From Lachnospiraceae bacterium (GTDB lineage Bacteria > Bacillota > Clostridia > Lachnospirales > Lachnospiraceae), in contig JAFUXG010000019.1 in the NCBI GenBank assembly GCA_017470935.1, forward strand, positions 1 to 37,493: a stretch of DNA of 37,493 bases, in the 5' to 3' direction. Below, in pieces: positions 18,128-26,180 of the stretch (within the stretch, counting starts at the first letter, position 1; each line of letters begins with the position of its first letter). The notes beneath the pieces were generated by a model that was given only the letters and a program-made list of their open reading frames with translations, was not told where the DNA came from and ran no database searches. The position numbers and the translations under genes are program-made.

Positions 18128-19253
18128 TTACTCAGAGACTTCACCTTCACCAAGACTTAACCACTTGAGATAAGCATTCATAAAGGGCTCGATATTACCA
18201 TCCAGAACACCATCTACATCCGTTGCTTCAAATCCGGTACGCTTGTCCTTAACCATTGTATATGGCTGCATAACATAAGAACGGATTGCTGAGCCAAAAC
18301 CATTCTCAGAAACCTCACCACGTATATCATCAAGCTTCGCCTGATTCTCCTGCTGCTTCATCATATACAGCTTTGCAGTCAGCATCTTCATGGCCTTATC
18401 CTTGTTCTGGTGCTGAGACCTTTCATTCTGGCACTGCACCACTATTCCTGTAGGAAGATGGGTTATACGTATTGCAGAAGATGTCTTGTTGATATGCTGC
18501 CCACCGGCACCGCTGGCACGATAGGTATCAATCCTAAGATCATCCTCATTGATATCCACAGTAATATCGTCATCTATATCCGGCATTACATCGCAGGAAG
18601 AAAATGATGTCTGACGCTTTCCTGCTGCATTGTATGGCGATATTCTGACCAAGCGATGAACACCGCTTTCGGATTTCAAATATCCGTAAGCATTCTCACC
18701 ATTGATCTGTATAGTAGCTGACTTAACACCTGCCACATCACCCTCAAGATAATCCAGCATTTCAGTAGAAAAGCCCTTCTTCTCAGCCCATCTCGTATAC
18801 ATACGAAGAAGCATGCCTGTCCAGTCACAGCTCTCTGTTCCGCCTGCACCGGCATGTAATGTGACAATGGCATTGTCCTTATCAAACTCTCCGGACAACA
18901 ATGTCTGTATTCTCAATATCTCAAAATTCTCTTTGAAGGAGTTAAAGGTTTCCTCTATCTCCGGCAGTAAGGATGTGTCATTCTCCTCGTCTGCCATCTC
19001 AATAAGGACACCTATCTCCTCATATTGATTCTCAACAGCTTCGAAGGCAGCCAATGTATCCTTAAGATTCTTCACCGTCTTCATCACTTCATTGGAACGC
19101 TCCACATCATTCCAAAAATCCGGAGCCTCCATATCTGCTTCTAACTCTGCCACCTTATCCTTCTTGATAGGGATGTCAAAGTGAATCCCTCACTTCCTGT
19201 AATGGACTCTCGTACGCAGCAAGCTCGTACTTAAATGTATCTGTCTCGATCAC
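18128..19253 (-). CDS. prfB: Peptide chain release factor 2, programmed +1 frameshift
   Basis: RF2 terminates translation at UGA and UAA. The open reading frame begins with a GTG at 19253 (GAGGTG upstream). It reaches an in-frame TGA as codon 26 (19176-19178) at CTT-TGA-C. Skipping the T at 19178 puts the ribosome into the long frame that starts GAC-ATC-CCT and runs to 18128. AGG-GAT three codons upstream gives the Shine-Dalgarno-like spur typical of this site. The complete product is about 374 residues. The GGQ motif is in ASGAGGQHINKTSSA. The stop-recognition loop reads S-P-Y rather than the S-P-F of E. coli RF2. Confidence 0.95.
19171..19192 (-). promoter_or_regulatory. RF2 autoregulatory frameshift site
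   Basis: The minus strand reads AGGGATTCACTTTGAC here. CTT is the slippery P-site codon, TGA is in-frame codon 26, and the C after it gives weak termination context. AGGG is the upstream SD-like element. Low RF2 allows the shift and so more RF2 synthesis. Confidence 0.93.
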
Positions 19254-19289
19254 AGTATCACCTCTTTCCATTTTTATAATTAATATCAA

Positions 19290-21863
19290 TTACACATTTC
19301 TTCCACAGCACTGCTTATATTTCTTGCCTGAACCACATGGGCATGGATCATTTCTTCCAATTTTTGCAGTCTTTCTCTTAACAGGTCCCTGGGCAACAGA
19401 ATCATCCTTATTGGTTCCCGTAACCTTGGCAACCTCTTCTCTCTCAACCTTCTGTTCAACCCTTACATGGGTCATCATCTTAACTGTCTCCTGACGGATG
19501 GCAGCAGTCATCTCATTAAACATATCAAAGCCTACAAACTTATACTCAACAAGGGGATCACGCTGTCCTAAAGCACGAAGACCGATACCCTGGCGGAGCT
19601 GATCCATATCATCAATGTGATCCATCCACTTATGGTCAATAACCTTAAGAAGGATAACACGCTCAACCTCACGTATCTGCTCAATCTCAGGGAACTCTGT
19701 CTCCTTGCCTTCATAAAGCTTGACAGCAGCCTCCTTGACTCTCTGGGTAAGCTCCTTCTTGGTAATCTTCTTCATATCCTCATCAGAAAGCTTGATCTTT
19801 GGTAATGGGATAATGTCTAACATTTCCTGATTGAGTGTCTTCATATCCCACTCAGAGGGATCTAAATCCTCTAAAATATTTCTATCAATAACCTCTTCAA
19901 CTGTCTCGTTGATCATATTGAATATTACGTCTCTCATGTTCTCACCGTCAAGCACACGGCGACGCTCCTTGTATATGACCTCACGCTGTTCATTCATAAC
20001 CTGGTCATAATCCAGCAAATTCTTACGGATACCAAAGTTGTTATTCTCTATCTTTTTCTGTGCCTTCTCGATAAAGCTTGTTATTGTCTTATGCTGAATC
20101 TCCTCACCCTCAGGAATCTTTAATGCCTGGTACATTGACATTACACGCTCCGAGCCGAAGAGTCTCATCAGATCATCCTCAAGTGATAGATAAAACTTGG
20201 ATTGTCCCGGATCTCCCTGACGACCTGAACGTCCACGCAGCTGATTATCAATACGGCGTGATTCATGACGCTCAGTACCGATAATACGAAGACCACCCAG
20301 CTCCTTCACTCCCTCGCCAAGCTTAATATCAGTACCACGGCCTGCCATGTTGGTTGCGATTGTTACCGCATTCATCTGACCAGCCTGTGCAACAATCTCA
20401 GCCTCCATCTCATGGAACTTGGCATTTAACACCTTGTGTGGAATATTCTTCTTAGTAAGGAGACGACTTACCTCCTCAGATGAATCAATTGTGATAGTAC
20501 CTACCAGTACAGGCTGCCCCCTGTGGAAGCAGTCTGAAATATCCTCTACTATTGCATTTAATTTCTCTTTCTTTGTACAATATACGGAATCCTCTTCGTC
20601 TATTCTTATGACAGGAAGATTTGTGGGAACCTCCACAACATCCATTCCGTATATCTCTCTGAACTCGTTCTCCTCTGTAAGGGCAGTACCGGTCATACCG
20701 GCCTTCTTATCGTATTTGTTAAAGAAGTTCTGGAAGGTAATTGTAGCAAGAGTCTTACTCTCTCTCTTGACCTTCACATTCTCCTTTGCCTCAATAGCCT
20801 GGTGAAGTCCATCGGAGAAGCGACGTCCCGGCATTATACGTCCGGTGAACTCATCAACAATAAGCACCTCATCGTCCTTAACAATGTAATCCTTATCCTT
20901 GAACATAAGGTTGTGAGCACGAAGTGCCAAAATGATATTATGCTGAATCTCAAGATTATCTGCGTCAGCCAGGTTATCAATCTTGAAGAACTGCTCAACA
21001 GCCTTTACACCCTGGGCAGTAAGCATTACCTGCTTGTCCTTCTCATTTACAAGAAAATCTCCATCCTCTTCTATATCAACGCCCATGATGGCATCCATTT
21101 TGGAAAGCTCCCCGTCACCTTGTCCTCTCTTCATGCTTCTTGCAAGGTAGTCACACATACGATATAGCTCAGTTGACTTTCCACTCTGACCCGAAATGAT
21201 AAGAGGAGTTCTTGCCTCATCAATAAGAACAGAGTCAACCTCATCCACAATAGCATAGTGAAGTGAACGCTGAACCAGCTGTTCCTTATATATAGCCATG
21301 TTATCCCTCAGATAATCAAAGCCCAGTTCATTATTGGTAACATAAGTAATATCACAATTATATGCCTCACGTCTTTCATCCTTATTGTAGCTGTTAAGGA
21401 TAACCCCAACCTTAAGTCCAAGGAATTCATGAATCTGTCCCATCCACTCAGCATCACGCTTTGCAAGGTAATCATTAACGGTAACGATATGCACGCCCTT
21501 GCCCTCTAATGCATTAAGATATGCCGGAAGTGTTGAAACCAAGGTCTTACCTTCACCTGTACGCATCTCAGGAATTCTACCCTGATGAAGCAGGATACCG
21601 CCCATAAGCTGCACCTCATAATGCTTCATCCCAAGAACTCTACTTGCTGCCTCTCTTACTACTGCAAAAGCCTCAACCAACAAATCATCCAAGGTTTCAC
21701 CATCATTAAGACGCTTCTTAAACTCATCAGTCTTTGCCTTAAGCTCATCATCAGAAAGCTTCTGCATCGGTTCATCAAGGGCTTCTATCTTTTCCACAAG
21801 CGGCATTATCCGCTTGATCTCCTTCTCACTGTGTGTTCCAAATACTTTCTCAAAAATACTCAT
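19290..21863 (-). CDS. secA: Preprotein translocase ATPase SecA
   Basis: SecA drives Sec-dependent protein export through SecYEG. The 857-residue protein starts MSIFEKVFG (GAGGAG 7 nt before the ATG at 21863). It has the Walker A block [20 protein letters not shown], the DEAD block [18 protein letters not shown] and [13 protein letters not shown] (motif VI). The C-terminus ends [18 protein letters not shown], the zinc-binding domain that contacts SecB or phospholipids. Lachnospiraceae often have only one secA. A possible promoter lies just upstream (-35 TTTACT, 17 nt, -10 TAGAAT). Confidence 0.97.
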   Translation of the reverse strand: MSIFEKVFGTHSEKEIKRIMPLVEKIEALDEPMQKLSDDELKAKTDEFKKRLNDGETLDDLLVEAFAVVREAASRVLGMKHYEVQLMGGILLHQGRIPEMRTGEGKTLVSTLPAYLNALEGKGVHIVTVNDYLAKRDAEWMGQIHEFLGLKVGVILNSYNKDERREAYNCDITYVTNNELGFDYLRDNMAIYKEQLVQRSLHYAIVDEVDSVLIDEARTPLIISGQSGKSTELYRMCDYLARSMKRGQGDGELSKMDAIMGVDIEEDGDFLVNEKDKQVMLTAQGVKAVEQFFKIDNLADADNLEIQHNIILALRAHNLMFKDKDYIVKDDEVLIVDEFTGRIMPGRRFSDGLHQAIEAKENVKVKRESKTLATITFQNFFNKYDKKAGMTGTALTEENEFREIYGMDVVEVPTNLPVIRIDEEDSVYCTKKEKLNAIVEDISDCFHRGQPVLVGTITIDSSEEVSRLLTKKNIPHKVLNAKFHEMEAEIVAQAGQMNAVTIATNMAGRGTDIKLGEGVKELGGLRIIGTERHESRRIDNQLRGRSGRQGDPGQSKFYLSLEDDLMRLFGSERVMSMYQALKIPEGEEIQHKTITSFIEKAQKKIENNNFGIRKNLLDYDQVMNEQREVIYKERRRVLDGENMRDVIFNMINETVEEVIDRNILEDLDPSEWDMKTLNQEMLDIIPLPKIKLSDEDMKKITKKELTQRVKEAAVKLYEGKETEFPEIEQIREVERVILLKVIDHKWMDHIDDMDQLRQGIGLRALGQRDPLVEYKFVGFDMFNEMTAAIRQETVKMMTHVRVEQKVEREEVAKVTGTNKDDSVAQGPVKRKTAKIGRNDPCPCGSGKKYKQCCGRNV

Positions 21864-21991
21864 TTTAACACTCCTCGTTATCCTATTATATCCCATGAAT
21901 AATCATACTGTGCTATTCTACCATCATTTTTTCCAAAAGTAAAGAGAAAGCAAGGATTACAAACAAAGAAAATAGATAACAAAACAGAACA

Positions 21992-22024
21992 GGCCCTGTC
22001 ACAGCCACACGCTGTAACAGAGCC
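21992..22024 (-). terminator. Rho-independent terminator after hpf
   Basis: On the minus strand a 14-bp stem (GGCTCTGTTACAGC with GCTGTGACAGGGCC, two G-U pairs) closes a 5-nt loop and is followed by TGTTCTGTTTTG. It separates hpf from secA. Confidence 0.88.
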
Positions 22025-22095
22025 TTATATCATCATTATTCTTGCCGCATCTGACAGCCATAAATGCATCAGCTTATAGCAGATGCACAGGCTTA

Positions 22096-22632
22096 TCAGC
22101 ATTCAGGCTCAATAAGTCCGTAGGTATTGCCCTTTCTCTTGTATACCACATTGACTTCATCCGTCTCAGAATTGCGGAATACAAAGAAATTATGTCCAAG
22201 AAGATCCATCTGAACACATGCCTCTTCGGGATCCATAGGCTTAACAGCAAACTTCTTGGTACGGATAATGCTTATCTCGTCATCATCAGGAATGTCCTCC
22301 TCAATAAATGACTTCTGGAAAAACGCTGCACTCTGTGCCTGGTCAACTAGCTTCTTTTTATGTCTTGAAATCTGACGCTCAATAACCTCTGTAACAAGGT
22401 CTATCGATACGTACATATCATCACTAACCTGCTCTGCGCGGATAATATTGCCCTTAATAGGAATTGTAACCTCCATCTTCTGACGGTCCTTCTCAACAGA
22501 AAATGTTACATGAACCTCAGTATCCTCATTAAAATACTTCTCGAGTCTGTCGAGCTTCTCATAAACTGCTGAACGCAAACCATCTGTTACCTCAATATTC
22601 TTACCACTTATAATGTACTTCATGTCTGTCAA
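22096..22632 (-). CDS. hpf: Long-form ribosome hibernation promoting factor
   Basis: Long HPF dimerises 70S ribosomes into 100S particles in stationary phase. The 178-residue protein has the N-terminal S30AE/YfiA domain (MKYIISGKNIEVTDGLRSAV) and the C-terminal dimerisation domain (VVYKRKGNTYGLIEPEC). The linker between is typical of the long form. AAGGAG precedes the ATG. A promoter with TTGAAA and TATAAT lies about 100 nt upstream. Confidence 0.95.
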   Translation of the reverse strand: MTDMKYIISGKNIEVTDGLRSAVYEKLDRLEKYFNEDTEVHVTFSVEKDRQKMEVTIPIKGNIIRAEQVSDDMYVSIDLVTEVIERQISRHKKKLVDQAQSAAFFQKSFIEEDIPDDDEISIIRTKKFAVKPMDPEEACVQMDLLGHNFFVFRNSETDEVNVVYKRKGNTYGLIEPEC

Positions 22633-22732
22633 CTCCTTCTCGTCATATTACAGCCGGCCTTTCACCCCATCTCCCACAGAAAGCTTGGTATCGCAGCAAA
22701 ATGCACTTCCTGTATCAGCCAACTATAAAAAT

Positions 22733-22760
22733 ATTATACCATATATTGTGTTTTTTTCAA
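22733..22760 (-). promoter_or_regulatory. SigA-type promoter for hpf
   Basis: On the minus strand TTGAAA (22755-22760), 16 nt and TATAAT (22733-22738) lie about 100 nt upstream of the hpf start. Confidence 0.65.
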
Positions 22761-22954
22761 TGAATATCTTTAATTAAATATTTTCTGGCAATTCTATATT
22801 TTCCGCCTTGCAGTCTGATAATTAAACAAGTTTTTTCTACTTATTTGACATTTGTTTTGTCAATCTTTTTTCTTTTGAAGTTTTTTTTCGTCACTTTTGC
22901 CGAAACACACGTTTGATTTTTCTCAATTTTATTAACCTAATTTTTATGATTTTT

Positions 22955-23086
22955 GGTGGATAATGTGGATAACTTTGTGTATAAGTCCGTTTTTCGTCCT
23001 TTTTTCATCCTTGAGATGTGTAAAACTAGATTTCATAATCACTTGACATAATATTATCCACCGCCAAAAGTGGATTTTGTGGATTA
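22955..23086. other. Cluster of DnaA-box-like 9-mers
   Basis: Against the consensus TTATNCACA (reverse TGTGNATAA), two exact matches occur at 22964-22972 (TGTGGATAA) and 22976-22984 (TGTGTATAA). Near matches are at 22955-22963 (GGTGGATAA), 23054-23062 (TTATCCACC) and 23078-23086 (TGTGGATTA). The cluster lies in a very AT-rich gap. All flanking genes are on the same strand and no dnaA/dnaN is present, so this is not an ordinary oriC. Confidence 0.55.
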
Positions 23087-23227
23087 TTTTTTGTGCAATC
23101 TGACCATTTTCACTTTTTTTGAGTACAAAAAATATTTAGATAATTCAAGATCAAGTATCAAATTGTGCGGTTAATTCATGAAATCCCAACACGGATTTAC
23201 TGTGTACTGCCAAAACCGATCATCATG

Positions 23228-23393
23228 AGCAGCAAAATTCCATACGCAGCCACTGCGATAATAAGAACAAAGAGTCGCTTGCGACTCTTTCGCACCCGAG
23301 CGGTACCTCTAAGCAATTATCTTCTTCTCCGCGAGGTGCGCATCCCGCGGAGCGTTTAATATAAATACTAAGAAACGAAGTTTCTTAGTATTT
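23228..23393. repeat. Structured repeat cassette, copy 2
   Basis: It starts with the 33-bp sequence also found at 9613-9645 (one difference). Three inverted repeats follow: AAAGAGTCGC/GCGACTCTTT (23269-23290), CTCCGCG/CGCGGAG (23327-23352), and a 14-bp stem with a 3-nt GAA loop (23363-23393). The multi-hairpin make-up resembles REP-type or small dispersed repeats, but no transposase or target duplication is visible. Confidence 0.7.
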
Positions 23394-23427
23394 TAAAAAA
23401 GGCTCTCCGTACATTGCACGGAAAGCC
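23393..23427 (-). terminator. Rho-independent terminator after the NlpC/P60 gene
   Basis: On the minus strand GGCTTTCCGT pairs with ACGGAGAGCC across a 7-nt loop and is followed by TTTTTT. It starts ~17 nt past the stop codon. Confidence 0.92.
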
Positions 23428-23443
23428 CTGACACTCTTTATGA

Positions 23444-24544
23444 TCAATCCCATATAACTCTTGCAGCGCCACATGGTGTACGATATCCAATACCGGATAT
23501 AATAATACCTGTAGTTGAGCTGCTGGCATGTACTACCTGCCCACCGCCAATATACATGGTAACATGTCCTACACCGCCGCTCTTATCTTTATAAAATAAC
23601 AGATCCCCTGGCTGTATGGAATCAAGGCTGACACTTGAAAGCCCTGCCATCTGCTGCGCAGCAGTCCTTGGAAGACCATAGCCAAAATGAGCGTATACAC
23701 TCATAGTAAAGCCGGAACAATCAGTACCGTTTGTAAGGCTTGTGCCACCATATACATATGGATTGCCAACAAACTGCAGAGCATAATTAACAACCTCCTG
23801 CCTTCTGGTACTTGTCATCTCTGCCAGTCTTGCAGCTTCAGCCTCTTCTTCTCTCTTGCGGATCTCCTCTTCCTCAGCTACAGAAAGTGCATGGGAAAAC
23901 CCGTATGAAACGTCCACATAATCAGCAGACACATAACCCTCTATATCTGAATCCACCTTTATATGTACCCATTCATCAACCTCTCCATTAGAAGGAACCA
24001 CTTCGTAGGTCTCTCCCTCACCGATCATGGTAAGACAGTCGCTTCCCTCACTCTGATCGGCACGTACATATAATGTCTCAGTATTGACTACAGCCTTCTT
24101 AGGACAGGTCTCCTCGGCATATGCACCGGCAGTATCACCAAACAAAAGGAAGTCATTGCGCACATAACCAACAGTTATTCCAGACTCTATCTTTGTCCAA
24201 TTATCCCCCTTCTCAACAACAAGGGCAATACCATGTACCGGAAGACTTCCGACACGCTCCGACTCCTCATCAGGCTCTTCCCTGACATTAACAGCCTCAT
24301 CTACATAGGCAAGACACTTGCCTTCAAACTCAGGATATCGGCATGTAGGAGCTTCCTCCTCCTGAACAACATCCTCTTCTTTAATCTCCTTTATATGTAA
24401 GCTCTGGACATACTGATCAAGTGCATAAGTAATACTGACTGTAGACTCGTCCAAAACATCTGCCCTACTATTAATACCAGGCGCCATAACACCTATTACA
24501 GCAGCTGCAAGCATAGCCGCTCCCATAAATGCATTCTTCTTCAC
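23444..24544 (-). CDS. Secreted SH3b and NlpC/P60 cell-wall endopeptidase
   Basis: NlpC/P60 enzymes cut peptidoglycan stem peptides. I chose a GTG start at 24544 because AAAGGAG lies 7 nt before it. The 366-residue protein has a signal peptide (about 1-28). Two bacterial SH3-type repeats follow: AYVDEAVNVREEPDEESERVGSL and VNTETLYVRADQSEGSDCLTM. A charged helical linker (EEEEIRKREEEAEAARLAE) precedes the catalytic domain. There the active-site Cys is in TDCSGFTMS and His residues are in GVGHVTMYI and QVVHASS. It likely acts in cell separation or wall turnover. Confidence 0.94.
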   Translation of the reverse strand: MKKNAFMGAAMLAAAVIGVMAPGINSRADVLDESTVSITYALDQYVQSLHIKEIKEEDVVQEEEAPTCRYPEFEGKCLAYVDEAVNVREEPDEESERVGSLPVHGIALVVEKGDNWTKIESGITVGYVRNDFLLFGDTAGAYAEETCPKKAVVNTETLYVRADQSEGSDCLTMIGEGETYEVVPSNGEVDEWVHIKVDSDIEGYVSADYVDVSYGFSHALSVAEEEEIRKREEEAEAARLAEMTSTRRQEVVNYALQFVGNPYVYGGTSLTNGTDCSGFTMSVYAHFGYGLPRTAAQQMAGLSSVSLDSIQPGDLLFYKDKSGGVGHVTMYIGGGQVVHASSSTTGIIISGIGYRTPCGAARVIWD

Positions 24545-24652
24545 AGCGATTCTCCTTTCCAAAAGCATTAATCCTGATTATAAGTAAAACCTTTAACTAA
24601 TATGTCTAACTAATATTTTAAGAAAAAATCATATTTGTGCTAACAACAGTGA

Positions 24653-24681
24653 ATTATAGCAAAGTAAGAAAACCTTGTCAA
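24653..24681 (-). promoter_or_regulatory. Consensus SigA promoter of the NlpC/P60 gene
   Basis: On the minus strand TTGACA (24676-24681), a 17-nt spacer and TATAAT (24653-24658) match the consensus exactly. The start codon is about 110 nt downstream. Confidence 0.88.
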
Positions 24682-24717
24682 TGAGTGAATATTCCTTAGA
24701 TAGCTTAGCGATAACGT

Positions 24718-24748
24718 AAAAACACATCCGAAGCTCTTCGAATGTGTT
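24718..24748 (-). terminator. Rho-independent terminator after the YjfB-like gene
   Basis: On the minus strand AACACATTCGAA pairs with TTCGGATGTGTT (one G-U pair) and is followed by TTTT. It lies about 80 nt past the small motility protein stop. Confidence 0.85.
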
Positions 24749-24830
24749 AATACTCTTATTATAAATACAAAAATAAAATTATAATAAATGCTATAGAAAA
24801 TTCACAAAATCACATAAATCATCCGCCGCA

Positions 24831-25025
24831 TTACAAACGGATATCAATATTCTGACCCACCATTGGATTAACAGATCGCTCTAACATCTTTGTCATTGCA
24901 TCGCCATTCATCTGATCAGCTTCCAATGCCTTGTCAAGTAACGCAATACCAACTGCTGAATTAGTATTGGCATTCGATAATACAGTTGTAGACATTGCAG
25001 ACATTCCAATTCCTGTGATTTCCAT
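24831..25025 (-). CDS. YjfB-like small putative motility protein
   Basis: The 64-residue protein has the YjfB/putative motility protein pattern: short N-terminus, Ser/Thr/Asn-rich middle (SAMSTTVLSNANTNSAVGIALLDKALE), then MTKMLERSVNPMVGQNIDIRL. Bacillus YjfB is in the flagellar regulon. The name rests on sequence resemblance. GGAAGG precedes the ATG. A TATAAT lies about 70 nt upstream, but no clear SigD box is visible. Cotranscription with its neighbours is unlikely because a terminator follows. Confidence 0.75.
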   Translation of the reverse strand: MEITGIGMSAMSTTVLSNANTNSAVGIALLDKALEADQMNGDAMTKMLERSVNPMVGQNIDIRL

Positions 25026-25259
25026 AACTTAATACCTTCCTTACTTAATATTAATTAAAATAATAAAATTATCAGATACAACATCTATTATATATTATAA
25101 CCATCAAACACAACATGTTGACAGTCACACTTATTGGCATTAAAAATAAACGCACCTTTAAGCTTAAGAATATTATACATAATCACGTAAAATAAATCAA
25201 CATATTTTTTTAAATTGTAATCTTTTTTATGTTCATTTTTACATATTAATCAGGCCAGC
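25026..25259. other. AT-rich intergenic region
   Basis: It separates the YjfB-like gene from the alpha/beta hydrolase. TATAAT-like elements for the YjfB-like gene lie near 25090-25105. A short palindrome TTAAGCTTAA sits near 25160. Nothing else is supported. Confidence 0.6.
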
Positions 25260-26180
25260 TTAGCAGCGGCATACTGTCAAAAACCTGTCGATCTCTTTAA
25301 ACACCACCTGCTTGTCAGGCTCATTATGTATCTCATGCCTCATATTATCAAAGAGCATCCCATTAACATTCTTGTAGCCAAGCTTTCTCATACGCTCCAT
25401 AGCCTCTCTCCATTTACCCTCATTTATAAGACAGGGATCATCCCTGCCGGACATGAACATAATGGGAAGTCTCTCATTCTTCACCTTATAATCCTTATCC
25501 TTATAAACCATCTTCTCAAGATTGAGAAGAGTAAGAAAACCGTTGGCTGTATATACAAACTGGGTAAGAGAATCCTTCATAAAGGCTTCAGAAACCCGCT
25601 CATCAGTGGATAACCAGGCAAATTTTCTATTCTCAGTAATAAATGGAAGATCAAAGCTTCCTGTAACCATATTCTGAATCATATCTGATCTGTATCGGTC
25701 TCCACGCACCTTGCGTATTACCCGCACTAAGGTTCTTCCAAGGGGTGTGGCACTATTGTATGATGGGCAGCCTGACACAATAAGGCCATCAATTGCATCA
25801 TCATGCTTTTTCAGATATGCCCTGACTATCAATGAACCCATGCTGTGTCCGTATAGAATAAGCGGCAAATCAGGGTATTTTTTCTTAATATATTTGGTGG
25901 CTCTGTATGTATCCTCAACCATTCCCTTTTCCTTCGAAGGATAGCAGTACCCCAGATCCTCAGGAGAATTAATACTTTCCCCATGCCCACGGTTATCCTG
26001 CATCATGGCGATATAGCCCTTCTTAGCCATCTCCTCCATAAATACAGTATATCGCTCCTTATGCTCGTTCATTCCGTGCACCATCTGTAAAATTGCAACC
26101 GGCTCATCGGGTATCATACACACTCCATGTATTATAACCTCATCCTTTGACTTAAATGAATAATTTTTCGTAGTGATCAT
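25260..26180 (-). CDS. Alpha/beta hydrolase (S33 / monoacylglycerol-lipase-like)
   Basis: The 306-residue protein has the serine hydrolase fold. The oxyanion motif is in ILQMVHGMNEHKERYT, the nucleophile is in GHSMGS, the acid is in FMSGRDDPC, and the His is in MRHEIHNEPD. This fits the serine aminopeptidase S33/lysophospholipase group. The native substrate is unknown. The start overlaps the upstream permease stop by 4 nt (ATGA), which supports translational coupling. Confidence 0.9.
   Translation of the reverse strand: MITTKNYSFKSKDEVIIHGVCMIPDEPVAILQMVHGMNEHKERYTVFMEEMAKKGYIAMMQDNRGHGESINSPEDLGYCYPSKEKGMVEDTYRATKYIKKKYPDLPLILYGHSMGSLIVRAYLKKHDDAIDGLIVSGCPSYNSATPLGRTLVRVIRKVRGDRYRSDMIQNMVTGSFDLPFITENRKFAWLSTDERVSEAFMKDSLTQFVYTANGFLTLLNLEKMVYKDKDYKVKNERLPIMFMSGRDDPCLINEGKWREAMERMRKLGYKNVNGMLFDNMRHEIHNEPDKQVVFKEIDRFLTVCRC

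Larger units (their letters stand above)
22640..23443. other. Long intergenic region between hpf and the NlpC/P60 gene
   Basis: An ~800-bp gap. It holds the hpf promoter (22733-22760), poly-T tracts and AT-rich sequence (22760-22950), the DnaA-box cluster (22955-23086), a structured repeat cassette (23228-23393) and the NlpC/P60 terminator (23395-23427). I see no credible coding sequence in it. Confidence 0.8.

Noticed and set aside
22955-23086. Chromosomal origin oriC
   Set aside because: DnaA-box-like motifs are present, but no dnaA/dnaN/rpmH is near and gene direction does not switch; I report it only as a DnaA-box cluster.
23165-23359. Plus-strand open frame of 64 codons in the repeat cassette
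   Set aside because: It runs through inverted repeats, lacks a ribosome binding site and has no domain.
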